This document shows, in pieces, positions 1-6,368 of a stretch of DNA of 18,394 nucleotides. Made by a program: the position numbers and the translations under genes. Source of the DNA: Dehalococcoidia bacterium UBA2777. Lineage in GTDB: Bacteria; Chloroflexota; Dehalococcoidia; UBA2247; UBA2777. Location: contig DEIJ01000016.1 of NCBI GenBank assembly GCA_002352365.1, positions 1-18,394 of the forward strand. Direction: 5' to 3'. Under the pieces are notes generated by a model. It did not search any database. It was not told the DNA's origin and worked only from the letters and a program-made list of their open reading frames with translations. Position 1 is the stretch's first letter. Each line of letters begins with the position of its first letter.

Positions 1-90
1 TCCAGAAAAGCATATGTTCCCTCTCCTGATCATCCTTGGCGGAGGTTCAACCCTTCGTACCTCTCAAAGACAAAAACAGTAGCTCTCTAG
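1..90 (+). CDS. IS transposase, C-terminal end (partial)
   Basis: Read in frame from base 1, the first 29 codons give a basic tail containing PSPDHPWRRF and then a TAG stop at 88-90. From memory of these families, a Pro-rich x-P-x-DHPWRR segment near the C-terminus is typical of DDE integrase-type transposases of the IS481 and related groups. The catalytic core lies outside the window to the left. The stop is followed at once by two copies of a 22-bp repeat and a terminal TTGACA (101-150), as expected for an IS right end. The family assignment rests on one short motif, so IS481-like is tentative; that it is a transposase tail is more secure because of the repeats. Confidence 0.6.
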   Translation, partial: SRKAYVPSPDHPWRRFNPSYLSKTKTVAL

Positions 91-100
91 TACTGCCAGA

Positions 101-150
101 GGTCATTTCTAATGAGTCAAGAAGGAGGACATTTCTAAAGAGTCTTGACA
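101..150. mobile_element. Right terminal region of the IS: two tandem 22-bp repeats
   Basis: GGTCATTTCTAATGAGTC at 101-118 recurs as GGACATTTCTAAAGAGTC at 127-144, a 26-bp period, and the second copy runs on into TTGACA ending at 150. Read inward from the right, the tip is TGTCAAGACTC, so the element would end in the usual TG...CA fashion. These are probably transposase-binding repeats at the IS end. No inverted partner was found elsewhere in the window, so the other IS end lies to the left of base 1. Confidence 0.55.
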
Positions 151-679
151 GCCCACGGATAGGCATTTGGGGGAACAACTTTGAGGTTAGCCTGCCTTGA
201 GATTTTGTCGATACCCTCAGGTGAATAATGATCCTCTAACTGCGCGGCTACTATGCTGCATCCTAGGAATTATTCTATGTGGGGTAATAATAGCATTTAA
301 CATTTCATCATTTTGTTTAGCCGCGGGAACAGAGGGGTTACGGGGCTTGTTGCCGTGTCAATTGCCCCAGTGTTTTATGTTATAGCTCAGGTGCTTACAC
401 CAGCACCTTCATTGATATTCCGAAAAAGCCTCTGGTGGGAGGGGGCTTCCGTGCCTTGAGCATGGCTGAGGAGTTCGCCCTGTCTATGCAACCCGCAACC
501 CCCGATGAATCGGCGAGTAAAACCGAGATCCAGCCGGATCGAAGCTAAATCTGTACCCAAAGGACATCAGTGAAACCGAAACAGAACCCTTTGGCAAGAT
601 CGAGCATGTTTGTCCGGCATCAAGTCATGATTTTCCAAGCTAATCCCAGATTCGCCCTAAATCCTGCGGGTGCCCTCTA
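151..679. other. Gene-poor stretch with decayed reading frames
   Basis: No intact gene is convincing here. On the plus strand three frames carry protein-like pieces in succession. Frame of 197 gives a hydrophobic run (LLCCILGIILCGVIIAF), frame of 301 gives a second one (GLVAVSIAPVFYVIAQVL), and frame of 321 gives a hydrophilic tail ending SASKTEIQPDRS at a TAA at 546-548. Together these could be a two-helix membrane protein broken by frameshifts, but each piece is short and no start codon with a ribosome site is seen. No RNA gene or strong terminator was recognised. Confidence 0.3.
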
Positions 680-1033
680 TCATCCCTCATTCTCCTCGCC
701 GGGTGGGAGTCTCCTTCCCAGGTCGTTAACCCAGGACTGGCCGCTTGCCTTGTGTGCTTGTATGGTTTGTTTAATCTGTCTGTAGACCAGCTCAACCGGC
801 CTTGCAGGAGGGTATGAGATTAGCTTGGCGAGTTCCCACAGCTCCTCGTTAGACATAGCTATCAGCCGCAGCCTCGTCTCGGCACGCAAACGTCTGGACA
901 AGTTCTCATTGCCATCTGCCTCAGCCAGCGAGCCACGCACTGCCTCAATTATGTGATGATCAACAAAACTCCGCTTTTTCACTTGCCCACAGTCCCGTGA
1001 TTGCGGGATTCGCCTCCAGTAACGCGGAGACAT
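680..1033 (-). CDS. Hypothetical protein, 117 aa
   Basis: The function is not recognised. The product is hydrophilic, rich in Arg and Glu, with an Arg-rich N-terminus and a predicted helical middle (NEELWELAKLI at about residues 62-72) followed by VELVYRQIKQTIQ. No signal peptide or membrane helix is visible. The ATG at 1033 is preceded only by a weak AGGG/TATAGG sequence. The gene is transcribed divergently from the small zinc-ribbon gene. The shared 5' region holds two copies of a 21-bp site, so it may encode or be controlled by a small DNA-binding regulator, but no helix-turn-helix can be assigned by eye. It could also be a spurious frame. Confidence 0.45.
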   Translation of the reverse strand: MSPRYWRRIPQSRDCGQVKKRSFVDHHIIEAVRGSLAEADGNENLSRRLRAETRLRLIAMSNEELWELAKLISYPPARPVELVYRQIKQTIQAHKASGQSWVNDLGRRLPPGEENEG

Positions 1034-1042
1034 CCTATAAGT

Positions 1043-1105
1043 ATATCCCTAGTAGTATATTAGGAATAGGGGATATATTTGTCAATATCCCTTTGTGTAT
1101 ATTAG
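1043..1105. promoter_or_regulatory. Two direct 21-bp sites, 42 bp apart, in a divergent promoter region
   Basis: ATATCCCT-N4-GTATATTAG occurs at 1043-1063 and again at 1085-1105 with all 17 fixed positions identical. The 42-bp period is four helical turns. Between them, GGGGATAT (1070-1077) is an inverted copy of the left half-site. The region separates the minus gene at 1033 from the plus zinc-ribbon gene, the expected place for operators controlling both. No convincing -35/-10 pair could be fixed. Confidence 0.5.
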
Positions 1106-1162
1106 CTTTATAACATTACTGGTCGTAGTGATATGACAGAAAACACAAGCAAGGACATCGGG

Positions 1163-1312
1163 ATGGTCCTGCTCCCAGGTTGCAGATGCCGATGTGGACA
1201 TGAGTGGCTCCCGCGCAACAGGGAGGAGAAGCCAAGAGTCTGCCCGAAGTGCAAAAGCCCCTATTGGGACATACCCCAAAGATCTCAACGCAAGGATCAA
1301 GCGAAGGGTTGA
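1163..1312 (+). CDS. Small zinc-ribbon protein, 49 aa
   Basis: This short plus-strand gene encodes a compact Cys-rich product with CRCGHEWLPR followed by VCPKCKSPYWD, the layout of small bacterial zinc ribbons (CxCGHxWxPR ... CPKCxSxxW). These are usually annotated only as zinc-ribbon or hypothetical proteins; nucleic-acid or protein binding is inferred. AAGGA lies 7 bases before the ATG at 1163. An in-frame ATG at 1133 would add ten residues but has a poor ribosome site, and a TAG at 1103 closes the frame above that. The motif density makes a real gene likely despite its size. Confidence 0.72.
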   Translation: MVLLPGCRCRCGHEWLPRNREEKPRVCPKCKSPYWDIPQRSQRKDQAKG

Positions 1313-1315
1313 AGA

Positions 1316-1543
1316 TCAATCCAAAGGAGACCGCGTTTTAGCAGATGAGCGAGGGGGAGATAGTAAGAAGTAAGTAATGAGTATCTCACAATACTTGTTA
1401 CCCCATTTCTCCTGCCAAACGGATATTCCACCCCAGAACAACTTGCTTAAGTCGACGCCGATGTAGGTGAGATGAGTCACCTCCGGCTCTCGCTTATATC
1501 CGCATCCCTTTTGGACACAACCTTGCGTAGTCACCATACGCAA
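1316..1543 (-). CDS. Possible small hypothetical protein, 75 aa
   Basis: An open frame converges on the zinc-ribbon gene, with three bases between the stops. The product starts (TTG or the ATG two codons later) with MVTTQGCVQKGCGYKREPE, which has a Cys-x4-Cys pair, then THLTYIGVDLSKLFW. The rest has no recognisable domain. No ribosome binding site is visible. It may be a fragment or a chance frame; it is listed because the N-terminal third looks protein-like. Confidence 0.2.
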   Translation of the reverse strand: MRMVTTQGCVQKGCGYKREPEVTHLTYIGVDLSKLFWGGISVWQEKWGNKYCEILITYFLLSPPRSSAKTRSPLD

Positions 1544-2058
1544 ATGGAGGCGGGGAGTAGATAGTGGATGCTAATTGTATGGGCAGTTCCCCGATGTGAG
1601 CAGATTGATCTCAAAACCCCATCTGTTATGCCAAAGAGAAACTGGGGGGAGGGGGTACCCCCACTCCATCACCTACTGACCAGTGACACAAACACACAGA
1701 GCAGTCATGACCATCTGGAGCGGAAATACCGGCCCGAGAGAAATCGGCTGCCACTGAGGCATATGAATACTATCCCCAGCAACTGCTTTTGGTTCATTTT
1801 CGTATGGGAAACGAAGTCTGGGGACAGTTTCAGGGATGGCTTTTCGGGGATGGTTGGCCGTATTTGTTGTCGGGGGCGCGTCAGGGACGGGGTTTGAAGC
1901 TGAGGCAGGGATGGCCGCCCGTCTTCCGGGGGCAACAGTTGTATCTAAGTTGGGGATGGCGCTTTCTTCAGTCTGAAGCCATATGTAACTGCCAGACACG
2001 AGGCGGGCTATTTGGAAAACCTACCGATTTGGGGAGTGGCCGGGGTGGTAGGAGAGGG
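1544..2058. other. Gene-poor G-rich stretch with repeated GGGATGG
   Basis: Open frames exist on both strands but none has a recognisable domain, ribosome site or plausible composition. Between 1821 and 1959 the plus strand carries GGGA(T/C)GG or a close variant at about 1821, 1833, 1847, 1884, 1908 and 1953. The spacings of 12, 14, 37, 24 and 45 bases are near multiples of 12. The long overlapping frames of both strands owe their Trp/Gly-rich and Pro-rich character to this repeat. Confidence 0.4.
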
Positions 2059-2088
2059 AAAAAGGTGTGATAAAAAGAAAAACGCACC
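2059..2088 (-). terminator. Second terminator after the nuclease gene
   Basis: Read on the minus strand, GGTGCG, a 13-base loop, then CACACC forms a 6-bp stem with one G-U pair and is followed by TTTTT (2063-2059). Confidence 0.45.
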
Positions 2089-2127
2089 AAAAAAGGGGGA
2101 AAATAGCTACGAAAAATTTCACCCCCT
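2089..2127 (-). terminator. Intrinsic terminator after the nuclease gene
   Basis: On the minus strand AGGGGG (2127-2122) pairs with CCCCCT (2099-2094) across a 22-base loop and runs straight into TTTTT (2093-2089). It lies 17 bases after the nuclease stop codon, in the right place to end that transcript. The loop is large, so efficiency is uncertain, but a second hairpin with a U-tract follows directly. Confidence 0.6.
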
Positions 2128-2143
2128 ATTAAATACTAATTGC

Positions 2144-2971
2144 CTATCGATTAAGGTTGGCCTGGTGATATTTTAACAAGAGGGCCTCTATGGGAGGTAG
2201 TATCTCCCCCCAGGTATTAACGGGGAGGCGGAAGTGGTTCCAAATATCTGTTAAGAGGTTTTGGTTGCCGGGTGGAAAGATGCGAGTTTTGAATTGCAGA
2301 GCCAGTCCCCCGACCTCTTTCATTAGTGCATACTGCTGGGGTGAGGGACACCTGAGCGGGAACAGTGGCAACAATCCAAGGAACTGACACATATCGAGCT
2401 TTTCCTCAAACTCATCCAGGGGCATATAATCAAAGGTGTTCTTTATCTCCACTCCATAACTGATCCCGTCTTTCCGGATGATGAAATCCAGATTCCGATC
2501 CGATCTGCTCCAGGTATTACCTCTGAAGGTATTGGTATCGTTGCCTATTATTTCGAACTGGTTCTTTCCGAACAAATGATAGAACAAGATTTCCGCATAC
2601 TTGCCTACCCCGTCGTTCAACTCATCATCGCTAAACCTTTCCATTATCTTGAGTTTGGTCTTTATCTGATTAGATATATATCGCAAATTCCGCCTACACA
2701 CGAAAATCACGTGCATGTTTGTCCCAAAGGTACGGGGTTCAGCTTTCAGGAATCTATCCTCGATAAGCTCGTTGACCGCCTTACCGGTAACGTCGTGTGG
2801 ATATCGACCTTCAAATATCACCTGGAGCTGTTTCTTATAGAATACCGAATCCCGATGGCATGAGGTTGCTTTCGAGCCATACTGATATGCCCAGTGGTTA
2901 TCGTCCCCAAAAAAGGATTTGAGGTCCTGCTTAACACTGTCTAAACTGTATCTCCGACTGCTCGTGTCCAT
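2144..2971 (-). CDS. PD-(D/E)XK nuclease-fold protein, 275 aa
   Basis: Probably a metal-dependent endonuclease of the restriction-endonuclease-like fold. The signature is clear in the middle of the protein: helix GKYAEILFYHLF with E127, then LDFII with D162, then VEIKN with E175 and K177 on the next strand, matching E...D-x12-E-x-K. The N-terminal 110 residues and C-terminal 70 show no known domain. ATG 2971 was chosen because AGGAAG lies 7-8 bases before it; an in-frame TTG at 3025 would add 18 residues without a better site. No methyltransferase is in the window, so it is not an ordinary type II pair. It lies next to an integrase and ends in tandem terminators. A defence or element-maintenance role is inference. 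Confidence 0.72.
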   Translation of the reverse strand: MDTSSRRYSLDSVKQDLKSFFGDDNHWAYQYGSKATSCHRDSVFYKKQLQVIFEGRYPHDVTGKAVNELIEDRFLKAEPRTFGTNMHVIFVCRRNLRYISNQIKTKLKIMERFSDDELNDGVGKYAEILFYHLFGKNQFEIIGNDTNTFRGNTWSRSDRNLDFIIRKDGISYGVEIKNTFDYMPLDEFEEKLDMCQFLGLLPLFPLRCPSPQQYALMKEVGGLALQFKTRIFPPGNQNLLTDIWNHFRLPVNTWGEILPPIEALLLKYHQANLNR

Positions 2972-3044
2972 CACGAACTTCCTGCTAGGGTATAGCCCGA
3001 AACCTGCACCGGAATCCAGAGACAAGGGGGATAGTGTTGAATTT

Positions 3045-3087
3045 GGTTAAACTGAAAACTACCCCGATTATCTTGTCCGGTTTAACC
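3045..3087. repeat. Inverted repeat GGTTAAAC / GTTTAACC
   Basis: GGTTAAAC (3045-3052) and GTTTAACC (3080-3087) form an 8-bp inverted repeat 27 bases apart, between the end of the integrase gene and the start of the nuclease gene. No U-tract follows, so it is not an obvious terminator. An operator for the nuclease or a recombinase arm site are both possible. Confidence 0.4.
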
Positions 3088-3114
3088 GAGTGCAGGAAAA
3101 GCCACAGGCACGAC

Positions 3115-4050
3115 TCACTCCAGACGCCAGTCCCTGAAAGGCCTGATCTGCCTATGCACCTCTATCGCGTCATCGGCACTTACCGTTCTTAGATAAACCT
3201 CTAACGGTTTCATACTGGTATGTCCCATGATTTCCTGAAGGTGTCTAACAGACCCACCAGCCTTGAGGAAATTCACAGCAAAGGTATGCCTAAAGGTGTG
3301 AGCTGAACATCTAACGCCCTTTATCCCTGCACGTTTTCCCAGATCGTGAAAGACTTGCTTGACCGCATCTGGAGTGAGAGACACCCCATGCCGAGACACA
3401 AAGAGGGATTCACAATTATCGTTTCTGTGTCTCAACCAGCCGATGATCGCGTGTTGGGCCTCTTTGGCCAAGTACACTTTGCGTTCTTTGCTGCCCTTTC
3501 CGTTAACTTTGATTTCTTCTTGATCAAAGTCGACATCTCTGAGACCGAGTCCACAGAGTTCCGAAAGCCTGACTCCGGTGTGAAGAAGTGTCAGTATAAT
3601 TGCTCGGTCTCTGGCTCCCCACCAAGTGTTGGGCGGGCAAAGGTAGAGCAGAGCCCGGACATGGTCAGGTGTGAATACAGGAATGAGTGTCTTCCCCACC
3701 GAGGGGGTGCGAATGTTTTTTAGCGGGCTATCATTGATGATCTCCTCACCGATACACCAAGAGATCAAACTGGAAAGAGCTCTGAACCGGTTGTTAATCG
3801 TCGCCTTACCCAGCCCGCGGTCCTGGAGGTTTGCAAGCCAAGCCCGTACATGAATGGGTCGGATCTCGGTGGGGGACGGGTCAAGTCCGTTGGCTTTACA
3901 GAAGGTTACAAAGTCGCCGATGCTCTCGTGGTACCACTCAAGAGTACGCGGTGAGCGGCCCTCGACCTTTTTGGCCAAGATGAAGTGCTGGAGGAAGGCA
4001 GGTATTCGTGATGAAGCTAAACTCGTGGAAAGCAGGGTATCGTATATCAC
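3115..4050 (-). CDS. Tyrosine recombinase / integrase, 311 aa
   Basis: Site-specific recombinase of the XerC/XerD-phage integrase family, which cuts and rejoins DNA through a 3'-phosphotyrosine. Residues 17-105 form the core-binding (SAM-like) domain and about 125-300 the catalytic domain. All active-site residues are visible: R161 (HTGVRLSEL), K185 (GKGSKER), H251 and R254 (HTFRHTF), H277 (MGHTS) and nucleophile Y286. The length is typical of XerC/D-like proteins and there is no N-terminal arm-binding domain. The start is a GTG at 4050 just after an in-frame TGA. The gene begins 36 bases from the 3' end of tRNA-Gly, same strand, the common position for an integrase of a tRNA-targeted element. 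It could instead be a chromosomal Xer-like protein. Confidence 0.9.
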   Translation of the reverse strand: MIYDTLLSTSLASSRIPAFLQHFILAKKVEGRSPRTLEWYHESIGDFVTFCKANGLDPSPTEIRPIHVRAWLANLQDRGLGKATINNRFRALSSLISWCIGEEIINDSPLKNIRTPSVGKTLIPVFTPDHVRALLYLCPPNTWWGARDRAIILTLLHTGVRLSELCGLGLRDVDFDQEEIKVNGKGSKERKVYLAKEAQHAIIGWLRHRNDNCESLFVSRHGVSLTPDAVKQVFHDLGKRAGIKGVRCSAHTFRHTFAVNFLKAGGSVRHLQEIMGHTSMKPLEVYLRTVSADDAIEVHRQIRPFRDWRLE

Positions 4051-4085
4051 TCATTTTGGCAGCGCGACCTCTAATTTCGTATCTA

Positions 4086-4161
4086 TGGAGCGGGAGAAGG
4101 GACTCGAACCCTCGACCACCTGCTTGGAAGGCAGGGACTCTACCGACTGAGTTACTCCCGC
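4086..4161 (-). tRNA. tRNA-Gly (TCC), CCA encoded
   Basis: A full cloverleaf reads on the minus strand: 7-bp acceptor GCGGGAG/CTCCCGC, anticodon loop CTTCCAA giving TCC, T-loop GGGTTCGAACCC, discriminator U and genomic CCA at 4088-4086. An integrase gene follows its 3' end, making the T-arm/acceptor half a likely attachment site. Confidence 0.95.
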
Positions 4162-4381
4162 TTTCCTTTTCTCAGCAAAGGATAGCAGCCAATAGACACC
4201 AAGTCAAGCAGCAACAATTGCCTTACAGTCCTCTGCGGGCTACAAAAGGCTATCAGAAGTGGAGTTTGCCTTCTCAATAAGAATGTGATAGGCTTCTGCT
4301 AAGATCTAAGGTGAATTCTTTCAGGTTTTCAATAGATGTGACTTCAGTTAAAACCTGTAAAGGGGATTCAAGGACGGGAAA
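4162..4381. other. Intergenic region between tRNA-Gly and the split gene
   Basis: Apart from the tRNA-Gly promoter at its left end, no gene, RNA or clear terminator was seen in this stretch. Confidence 0.4.
4179..4207 (-). promoter_or_regulatory. Sigma-70-type promoter of tRNA-Gly
   Basis: On the minus strand TTGACT (4207-4202), a 17-base spacer and TATCCT (4184-4179) lie 17 bases before the mature tRNA 5' end. Confidence 0.65.
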
Positions 4382-4571
4382 GTGAATGTCGGCGAAGCAT
4401 TATTATGTCAACTTCCCCGTAAAGCTGTACTTGTATCTATCAAACAAGACTTTTTATCCCTAAAAGATTGAGGCACTGGGTGCCGATGGCATGGTTGTAT
4501 TGGTGAAGTTCAAAGATGGGCAATCAAATCTGCTATCCTTTGATAGCGAATTTGAGCTGCCTAATCGATAA
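4382..4571 (+). pseudogene. Small gene split by a frameshift
   Basis: AAGGACGG precedes a GTG at 4382 that opens MNVGEALLCQLPRK...FLSLKD and stops at TGA 4469. Shifting by +1 at that point, the other frame continues ALGADGMVVLVKFKDG...FELPNR to a TAA at 4569-4571. Both halves look like one soluble protein of about 62 residues. A sequencing error, a decayed gene, or a real +1 shift at GAT-TGA are all possible. The next gene starts 25 bases downstream with its own ribosome site. The function is not recognised. Confidence 0.35.
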
Positions 4572-4596
4572 ATATTTAGGAAGGAGAGTCTAAGAA

Positions 4597-5031
4597 ATGA
4601 TCTGTCCCGATTGTGGATTTCGGAATGCTGAGGATGCCAACTTCTGTCAGAATTGCGGGGGGCCTCTCAGCCCTACTACTCCACAAGCCAAAGAGACGGG
4701 AACTAGCACTAGGCTTCAGTCGAATATCGCTGGACTTCTATGCTATGTGCTAGGATGGGTCAGCGGCTTGGTTTTCGTGCTAATCGAGAGGAAAAGCCAA
4801 TTTGTTCGCTTTCATGCCTGGCAATCTATCATTACCTTCGGGGGACTTACTATTATCAGCTCTATTTTAGAGCCGATACCCTTTATAGGGGGGGTGACAG
4901 GTCTGCTCATTGGCCTTTTGAGTCTGGTACTATGGATCATCTTGATGATTAGAGCCTATCAGGATAAGTCCTACAAATTACCCATCGTCGGCGATTGGGC
5001 TGAGAGGTTAGCTAGAGGCAAGCTCGGGTAA
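4597..5031 (+). CDS. Zinc-ribbon membrane protein, DUF4870-like, 144 aa
   Basis: The N-terminus is a zinc ribbon with CPDCGF and CQNCGG (Cys 3, 6, 17, 20), as found at the head of many bacterial membrane proteins. After a short polar linker come hydrophobic segments at about 44-62, 78-92 and 95-118. The block ERKSQFVRFHAWQS between the first two is characteristic of DUF4870/Tic20-like small membrane proteins. The C-terminus (KLPIVGDWAERLA) is also typical of that group. The ribbon should face the cytoplasm. The biochemical role of the family is unknown. AGGAGAG lies 8 bases before the ATG. Confidence 0.85.
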   Translation: MICPDCGFRNAEDANFCQNCGGPLSPTTPQAKETGTSTRLQSNIAGLLCYVLGWVSGLVFVLIERKSQFVRFHAWQSIITFGGLTIISSILEPIPFIGGVTGLLIGLLSLVLWIILMIRAYQDKSYKLPIVGDWAERLARGKLG

Positions 5032-5244
5032 ATCGATAAGGCCACTCTGGGAGGATGCAAAATCACAGCATTCCGCAGACTTCAACCCAACCCGTTTAAC
5101 CTTAATCAACTCCAGGTTGGGGCTCCTCACCAGGTAATCCATGAAGTAAAGCGACCGATATTGGCTCCTTTGCTCTATGAGGTCTATTAAGGCCATACTT
5201 CTATCTGAAACCCTAATCAATCCCGTGACCTTTGCCCACGCCAT
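5008..5244 (-). CDS. Possible small hypothetical protein, 78 aa
   Basis: The ATG at 5244 has a good ribosome site (AGGAG, 7 bases before) and lies 96 bases after the stop of the aldolase gene on the same strand, so it could be its downstream partner. The product is soluble with a central YRSLYFMDYLVRSPNLELIKVKRV segment suggestive of helix then strand; no family is recognised. It overlaps the last 24 bases of the convergent membrane-protein gene, which lowers confidence. The last 25 residues look less protein-like. Confidence 0.35.
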   Translation of the reverse strand: MAWAKVTGLIRVSDRSMALIDLIEQRSQYRSLYFMDYLVRSPNLELIKVKRVGLKSAECCDFASSQSGLIDLPELASS

Positions 5245-5340
5245 CGGCTCGCTCCTATCTTCTCTTCATTTACTCCTCTCTCCAGCAATGATACTTTTAC
5301 CCCTATCTCTTGAATGTTAGCCATGGTAATGCAATCAGCG

Positions 5341-5991
5341 TCAGCTTTTTGGCTTCGCCTGCCCGTAGCTCTTAAATTGCCTTTTGACCTCCTCAATTTG
5401 ATGTGGCGAAAGAATGGTGGGCTCGCCTATCGCCTGTGCCTTCAGATATATCTCAGCTACATGTTCCAAAACCACCGCACTCTGGTATGCTTCCTTAACA
5501 GTTTTATCAACTGCAATGGCACCATGGTTTTCAAGAATCGCTACCTTATGAGTCTTGCCTAGAGCATTGAGGACATTCTCTGCCAAGGCCTTTGTGCCAT
5601 AGGTAGCATAACGGGCTAAAGGGATAGCCCCGCCCAGAAGAACAACGACATAATGAAATACAGGGATTCCTCTACCCAAACAGGCCAACGCCGTAGCATA
5701 AGTGGAGTGGGTGTGAACGATTGCCTGAATATCAGGTCTGGCCTCATAGATATAGGTATGCATGGCAAGCTCTGAAGAGGGCTTAAGATCTCCTTCGATA
5801 CTTCTACCCCCGAGATCAAGCACAACGATGTCCTCGGGTTCCAAATCCTCATAGTCCATACCGGATGGGGTGATGGTTATCATATCGCCCTCACGGGCCG
5901 AAATATTGCCAAAGGGCCCTACCACCAGCTTGTCTATTAACATCTTCTGAGAATATTGGCAGATATCTTTTCGCAAGTTGCCTAAAAGCAT
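5341..5991 (-). CDS. Class II aldolase, L-fuculose-phosphate aldolase type
   Basis: Zinc-dependent aldolase/epimerase of the FucA-AraD-adducin family, 216 residues, almost the length of E. coli FucA (215). The family motifs sit one residue later than in FucA: GNIS (28-31) and TPSG (41-44) for phosphate binding, E74 as catalytic acid/base, and zinc ligands H93, H95 (VHTHS) and H156 (ENHG). It would cleave or form a phosphorylated ketose such as fuculose-1-phosphate to dihydroxyacetone phosphate and an aldehyde. In organisms without fucose pathways relatives serve in methylthioribulose or 5-deoxyribose salvage, so the exact substrate is open. GAGGAAGG precedes the ATG. A possible small gene follows on the same strand. 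Confidence 0.88.
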   Translation of the reverse strand: MLLGNLRKDICQYSQKMLIDKLVVGPFGNISAREGDMITITPSGMDYEDLEPEDIVVLDLGGRSIEGDLKPSSELAMHTYIYEARPDIQAIVHTHSTYATALACLGRGIPVFHYVVVLLGGAIPLARYATYGTKALAENVLNALGKTHKVAILENHGAIAVDKTVKEAYQSAVVLEHVAEIYLKAQAIGEPTILSPHQIEEVKRQFKSYGQAKPKS

Positions 5992-6368
5992 AGGTGCCTT
6001 CCTCTCTCATCAATAACAGCTATGATTTTATCGTCAAGAGCGGATATGGCATTTGCAGGGGGCCCTCCTTGGCTGCAGAAGGCAGGATCTTGTTATTGCC
6101 CTCCAGATCTGAGTGGGTAACGGCATTACCCCCCGGCACCGGTATAGATGACCCGGAATTCAAGCTGGTCTTCTGAGTCAACTAGAGGCAGGCAGCCATC
6201 CGCTGTAAATGACTGCGATATTCTTGGCGAGGATTGCGTATACCATAAAGTCTTACCACCGTTGTCTGCTCCAGGGTGTTTGAAAACAGAGAATCCCCCC
6301 AAAGCGAAGCTGATCATTGCTACTGAAGAGATTGTGAAGCTGAGGGTGCCTCCGGGAGGTTATTCTAC
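5992..6368. other. Stretch without a convincing gene
   Basis: Short overlapping frames exist on both strands. The most protein-like is a plus frame from 6148 to 6372 that ends AKLIIATEEIVKLRVPPGGYST and runs into the 3' end of the RRM gene. It has no ribosome site and its first half looks random. A plus frame from 5994 to 6176 ends GIDDPEFKLVF. Remnants of a disrupted gene are possible, but none can be named. No RNA gene was seen. Confidence 0.3.

Noticed and set aside
570..785. Plus-strand open frame of 71 aa
   Set aside because: Opposite the better 680-1033 frame, with no ribosome site or protein-like composition.
1568..2070. Several overlapping frames on both strands
   Set aside because: Their Pro-rich or Trp/Gly-rich composition comes from the GGGATGG repeat; none has a start context or domain.
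3346..3853. Plus-strand frames inside the integrase gene
   Set aside because: Shadows of the integrase reading frame, which has a full catalytic set.
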